NCBI GenBank assembly: GCA_019426215.1
Contig: CM033399.1
Location: 37,519,022 to 37,583,021, forward strand
Direction of reading: 5' to 3'
Length of the DNA: 64,000 nt
Source: Buddleja alternifolia
Taxonomy: Eukaryota > Streptophyta > Magnoliopsida > Lamiales > Scrophulariaceae
The translations under genes and the position numbers were made by a program. The notes under the pieces were generated by a model that made no database searches, was not told the origin of the DNA, and saw only the letters and a list, made by a program, of their open reading frames with translations. Shown here piece by piece: positions 59,201 through 64,000 of this stretch; the stretch's first letter is position 1; each line of letters starts with the position of its first letter.

Positions 59201-60454
59201 CTCCTCGGTAACTTTGGAATTCACATCTCGTAGCACCTCTTCAAGATCATTATCAGTGGGCTGCACAGAGGTAAAGATCGCACGAAAGTAACTCAGAATA
59301 ATGTTCTGAACCTCACCCTCCCTATCCTGCCAATTTCCCACCTCATCTTTGAGTTTAAGAATTGAATTTCGTCGCCTCCTTTCTGTCGCACATGAGTGAA
59401 AGAATTGGGTATTTCTGTCTCCGTCTTTCATCCACAAGGCTTTGCTCCGTTGCATCCATTGAGTTTCCTCTTGTGCTCTAAGTTCCTCAAGCTCAGTTTT
59501 CATAAGGGCCTCAGAATGCTTCGTTGTTGCCGTGATCACACCCTTTCTAATTGCAACTAACTGCTCTTCCAACTCATTGATGTGCTTCTTTTTGTCACCA
59601 ACTCCCATTCGGTTCCAGTTTAGTAACCCGAGCCTACAATTTTTTATATTGTTCCAAGCAAGATTAGTCTCATCAAGAGTAGAATCTGATTTCCAAGCAT
59701 CTCTAATGACTCTCTCGCACTCGCTTGAACGCAACCACGCTGCCTCAAATCTGAACCGTCTCTTCTTTTTTGGTTGGGTAGGAAGTTTCGGTGGAACAAG
59801 CTGAATACGAAGGACACAATGGTCTGAAGAACTCGTAGGGAGATGTGAAACCTTCGTATCAGGGTAAGAATTCACCCAAGCAGAGTTACTACAAGCCCTA
59901 TCAATTCTCAATCGAACCGTGTTCGGGGCCTCCCAATTATTATTCCATGTGAGTTTATCCCCGTGGAAACCGAGGTCATGTAAATCTGCCCTATCCAGCG
60001 CTTCCCTGAAGTTCCTCATCTGCCATAATGGGCGGGGTCGACAACCCTCCTTTTCATCCGAGGAGATAATTTCATTAAAATCCCCTGCAATTAACCATCT
60101 AGAATTACCCTGTCTGCTTAAATGTTTCATCAGACGCCAAGATTCTTTCCGAAGCCCTGTAACCGGATTACCGTAAAACCCCGTAAATCTCCAGAATTGT
60201 GCATCATCACTCAAATAAACCTTAGAATCAATATGAGATGAAGACATAGATTGGAGGACCACATCACAACGTTTATCCCACAGTAATGCTAACCCGCCAC
60301 CGATACCCACTGAATCGACATTAACACTACTCATATTAAGTCTGCTCTTCAATCTTTCAATGTACTTTTTCTTACATTTGGTCTCCGAAAGGAAAACCAA
60401 CGAGGGGTTGTGGAAACGAACGAGTTCCACCAAAAAAATTGTGGAAACTAGCAT
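56260..60454 (-). pseudogene. LINE ORF2: endonuclease, reverse transcriptase, zf-RVT, RNase H remnant
   Basis: The endonuclease part (60454 to about 59750) has NPSLVFLSETK, LIAGDFNEI and SSSDHCVL. The reverse transcriptase has [56 protein letters not shown] and [10 protein letters not shown]. The zf-RVT region has CPFCQLDHEDIGH and the RNase H region FKVNFDGAF. The usual N-terminal NCRGLG of the endonuclease is missing, so the copy is 5'-truncated. In-frame stops occur at about 58856, 58319, 58178, 57803 and 57331, and a 94-bp tandem duplication (57429-57616) shifts the frame before the last part. Confidence 0.9.
57429..57616. repeat. 94-bp tandem duplication within the LINE
   Basis: Two copies starting TTTCATCTAACAGGTTGTTA lie back to back (57429-57522 and 57523-57616) and appear identical. 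Because 94 is not a multiple of three it causes the frame change in ORF2. Confidence 0.92.
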
Positions 60455-60772
60455 TTAACAATTGGACCTAGGAAAGACTACTAAAAAATTCTCTCTCTTC
60501 TTGGGTTCAATTTTTTATAACAATTAAGGTTTTGTTGTGAGTTCCTCTGTTTTGTCCAGATTTCTTTACGTGAGTACACAACATGTCAACATCGGAAAAG
60601 ATGACAAGTGGTCAAATCACAAATACCAATTGAAAAATAACATACAACTACATATGTTCCGGATACTAGAGTTTGGCACGGTGCACCTAACGGTAAGTTC
60701 TCATGCAAAAGTGCGTATCGATCTTTGAACAAAGCCGAGGCTTCCTAGAACACGGGCGCATGGAAATGTATT

Positions 60773-61763
60773 TGGAAGGAGAAGTGCCCCACCAAGTTCA
60801 CAATGTTCATTTGGCTTTTCCAAAACAATGGGATCGTAACTAATGCTATGAGATTTGATAGACATATTGCAAGCTCGGATCGTTGCAATAGTTGCCTCAA
60901 CTCGCGGGAGGATCCCATCCACGCCCTTCAGGACTGTGATCTTGCTCGGGCTACATGGAACTATATTATTCTTCCTTCTCATCTGCGACTCTTCATGCAC
61001 TCTCCACCGGAACAATGGTTCAGAATGAATCTCCTTAAGAGTATGAGCAACAACCTTCTGCCCCTTTTGCCCTGGAAATTTGTCTTCATGGTGGCCATAT
61101 GGAATATTTGGAAAGCTCGGAATAAAGCTACCTTCACGGGCTACATTTCAATGTTAAAGGAGGTCCTCTTTGAGACTGTGAAGCTTGCTGCGGGGCTGAC
61201 TCAGGCCTTTCCTTCTCCAAGTGTGATTAATAGGAGATCGAGAGAAATTTTGAGATGGGAAAAACCACCCAAGGGGTGGTGGAAACTTAATACGGATGGG
61301 AGCGTTTTAAGCAATAACAACCGAGCGGCGTCGGTTGGACACATCCGAGATGAACGTGGTGCATGGATAGCGGGATTTAGTCATAATCTCAGATCCCACT
61401 CTATTGCCGAGGCCGAACTCCTTGCCCTACGAGAGGGATTGAGCCTTGCTTGGGAAAGAAGGTTGAAGAATGTGATAGTGGAAATTGATTCTGAGGTCAT
61501 TTGGAAACTGGTTCAAGATGGGAATGTGGAACTCCACCCACTTGGCAATATTGTCTTGGATTGTCAAGAATTAATCTGGAAACCATGGGTTTGTGAATTT
61601 AAGCATATTTATAGGGAGGGGAATATTTGTGCGGATGCCCTCGCCAGAATGGGGCATGGACTTGGTTTTGATGTCCACTTTTGGCACTCCCCCCCGGGGG
61701 GAGTTGAGGATTTAGTTAGGATGGATTGTTGTTAGTTTTGTAATTGCCTTTGTTTACCAATAT

Positions 61764-61785
<22 letters not shown>
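60773..61785 (+). pseudogene. Second LINE 3' fragment: zf-RVT plus RNase H
   Basis: From 60773 the frame reads WKEKCPTKFTMFIWLF, CNSCLNSREDPIHALQDC (zf-RVT), then GWWKLNTDGSV, AEAELLALREGLSLAW and HIYREGNICADALARMGHG (RNase H), ending at a stop at 61733-61735 and a (TA)n tail at 61761-61780. The frame is open throughout, so it is younger or less decayed than the LINE beside it, which is inserted upstream and in the opposite direction. A stand-alone RNase H-like host gene is a less likely reading, because reverse transcriptase is lacking only through 5' truncation. Confidence 0.75.
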
Positions 61786-61794
<9 letters not shown>

Positions 61795-62074
61795 CGAAAT
61801 TATTGTAAATCAATTAAAATCTTAGATAAAAAACTTCGAGATCACCTACAGCCCCAAGCTTGCCCTCCCCCACCGATCTCTCCCACTCATAAGTCATATC
61901 TTCAAGATTTTTCACAGTTGGAATTGCGTGTGTTACTCGAATTTACATGACCAATTTTACTATTCTTTTAGCTACGAAACCAATTTTACTATTCTTATAG
62001 CTATGACACCAATGTTACAATTTTACTTTGATGAAACTCCAAAATTTTCTGGGATCAACACTGCATTTCCCCAA
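61786..62074. other. Intergenic, short tandem similarity only
   Basis: ACCAATTTTACTATTCTT occurs twice near 61950-62000. Nothing else was recognised. Confidence 0.5.
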
Positions 62075-63165
62075 TATTTATATCTACTCACAACAAAACC
62101 TTAATTGTTATAAAAATTTTTTAGCCACGAGACGTTATTCTCGAAGCAGGCTGAAACGTGATGAGAAGTAAAGGTGAATAAAACAGAGGAACTCTGGATT
62201 GAATTTCTGCAAATACATCGACATCTGAGAACCTTTCGGGTCCTGAAATTGGAAAAATTGAATCTGCTATACAAAATATGTTGATCTTCTGCATGAGATA
62301 AAAGATTTGCTCAACACTGGGAGCCTTGGCTTTCTTTGCTGTTAGGGAACTTGTGCTATCAGTGCAACTCTTATGTTCTTTAGTTTTGTATGTACAGTTA
62401 CATTAGAAAAATGATCAATGTCATATATTATCGGTTTTTCACCTCCCCTTGATTTGAAAAGAGATTATTAATTTAATTAATTTTGATGGATTTAATATAT
62501 GAATACTAAAATAAAGGGGAGGTGAAAGAACGGTGATATAAATTTAATTTATTCTTCTAAAACGTCTTTAATTCCAGACATTAAGTTTTCTTGTTCTTTG
62601 TTTGCTCGTATTTATTTTAGTCAAGCGAAGGACGGTCAACTGATGTTTAATTTGCTCAACTAGTAAATGAATTTGCATTGAGTTACATTATAACATAAGT
62701 TAACAATCATGATGTAGAGTTGATATTTTGAAATAACGTAAGGGAGTTGATATTAGCACTCTATAAAATGGTAATGACACTCCATCTTAATATTTTTTAA
62801 TGCAATAGACAAAATTGCCCATGGATTTATGAGAAAATATAGTATTATCTTATGACAAATACTGTAAAATGAAATTTTTTATCTTTTATTTCAGCAATGC
62901 ATCTTTTACCTCCTTTTCCAATTCCTAATTATATTAAGCAATTGTCTAAAATACTATTTTATATATTTTTGTTGTTTTATTTAGATTTGATGTTAAATTT
63001 ATCATTTACAAATTGATAATTGATTGTTTCATTGTAGGGATATTCTGAAGTTGAAGAAAACATTAAAAGTGGGCCAATTTCACAAAGAATCCAATTTCTT
63101 ACGGTCCATAATGCGTATAAGATCGCAACTTCAAGTCTTAATTGATAGGGATTGGTAAATAGGCT
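62075..63165. repeat. PPR 3' flank, duplicated copy 2
   Basis: This is the second copy of 46205-47235 in direct orientation, carrying GTTAGGGAACTTGTGCTAT and TGATCAATGTCATATATTAT. It contains an extra stretch of about 65 bases near 62885-62950. No PPR coding sequence precedes it. Confidence 0.9.
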
Positions 63166-63169
63166 AATA

Positions 63170-63500
63170 GCACTTAACCCCCTCGAATTTTTTTATTTTT
63201 TCACTACCCCCTTAGAAATACAAAAAAGAGAACTTCCCCCTTGAAAATACAACATTAGTATTACTTTTACCCCAATCTCAAATTTTTTGTGAAAACCAAT
63301 CGAAATCAGCTCGAGTGCATTTCACAAGGGGCTCCGTAAGACCCCATAATTACTCTTATGCCCCCGAAGTGACAATCCTACCCTTACAAAGCCCCTTATG
63401 AAACACACGTGAGCTGATTTCGATGAGTTTTTCAAGGGAAATGTGAGATTGGGGTAAAAACTTTTTTTTGTCTTGCACTCTTACTAGTGGTCCTCTAATA
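63170..63500. repeat. Inverted-repeat element interrupting the second copy
   Basis: AATCGAAATCAGCTCGAGTG is mirrored by CACGTGAGCTGATTTCGAT, with AAGGGGCT and AGCCCCTT nearer the centre (63292-63437). It lies where the two PPR-flank copies stop matching and before they match again at about 63597, so it is probably an insertion. Confidence 0.55.
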
Positions 63501-63660
63501 ACACTTAATTTATTTGGAATTATAACTTATTTTTTTAGTGCGTTGAAAGGCTGTGATACTAAGTTAGATTATATGTCTAATAAGTCTTAACAAAAGAAAC
63601 ATTATGGTACAGTTGATTTTTTTTTTTTTTTTTAAGTTGCCATTATGTTTTCACGGGGCG

Positions 63661-64000
63661 TACTTTTCATTTAGAGAAAATCTGTACCCAGCCCCCTACT
63701 TTTTTTCACAGGGCCGAACCACTCACACTCCTTTTTTTTTTTTTCCCAATTCACCCATATTACCTTATATCTATAAGCTTGTAGCGCCAGCTACAGTAAA
63801 CTTTCGTCGTCGTAATTCCTCAAATTTTGCTTTATTTTTTTTTGGGCTCAACTTTGTGAAACGACGGCGTCTACTACTATTATAATAAATTTTCTTTTCC
63901 TCTTTTATTCCCAGCAGTACTTTGAAACGACATCGTTTCACTTCAGCCGCCCTCAGCAACCAATTGGTATCGAACAAATCAACTAACAAGGGCCCCACCC
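63661..64000. other. Right-edge sequence, possible start of another gene's upstream region
   Basis: GAAACGACATCGTTTC and similar AACGACG words occur, of a kind often seen in plant 5' regions. No exon can be supported. Confidence 0.25.

Larger units (their letters stand above)
56234..60549 (-). mobile_element. L1-type LINE, 4.3 kb, defective
   Basis: The minus-strand element starts with a truncated endonuclease and ends in a T-run (A-tail) at 56231. It is flanked by the 14-bp target duplication TTTTGTCCAGATTT (56220-56233 and 60550-60563). Domain order is endonuclease, reverse transcriptase, zf-RVT, RNase H. It has at least five internal stops and one frame change, so it is dead. 55942-56219 holds no other feature. 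Confidence 0.92.

Noticed and set aside
51195..61735. A biosynthetic gene cluster around the P450
   Set aside because: The neighbours are only transposons and a PPR gene. No second pathway enzyme is present in the window.

Overview
This window is nuclear DNA from a flowering plant, almost certainly a eudicot. It shows GT-AG introns in AT-rich sequence, plant-specific families (TSO1-type CXC protein, AMT2-type ammonium transporter, P-class PPR protein, CYP71-type P450), and dense plant transposons. I cannot name the species. Exon models were built by hand from splice signals and reading-frame continuity. Each multi-exon model closes in frame.

Layout. 1-2.3 kb: minisatellite, a receptor-kinase relic and a Mutator-like element. 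3.0-9.0 kb (+): an 11-exon TSO1/TCX-like CXC-domain gene. 10.7-14.3 kb (-): a 9-exon acyl-protein thioesterase/carboxylesterase. 15-20 kb: gene-free, with several inverted-repeat elements. 20.3-21.5 kb (-): a 2-exon armadillo-repeat protein. 23.6-30.3 kb (-): a 13-exon RS-rich cyclophilin (CYP63/CYP95 type) whose isomerase site looks eroded. 32.5-35.0 kb (-): a 3-exon AMT2-type ammonium transporter. 35.9-43.4 kb: a small tandem duplication whose first copy was split by a 5.0-kb CACTA element and a 1.0-kb hAT-like element; the second copy preserves both empty sites. 43.5-46.1 kb (+): an intronless mitochondrial-type PPR gene. 47.9-50.8 kb: nested inverted-repeat elements. 51.2-52.8 kb (+): a 2-exon CYP71-type P450. 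53-62 kb: a hAT-like repeat, a coding-free LTR retrotransposon, a decayed 4.3-kb LINE and a second LINE 3' fragment. 62.1-63.7 kb: a second copy of the PPR gene's 3' flank.

The host genes are unrelated housekeeping or specialised-metabolism genes and form no cluster. I found no convincing undescribed multigene system. The most interesting items are the cyclophilin with most catalytic positions replaced, the internally documented nested insertions at 36-43 kb, a 31-bp inverted match between the LINE 5' end and the PPR 3' flank, and several MITEs with clear target-site duplications sitting inside gene introns.
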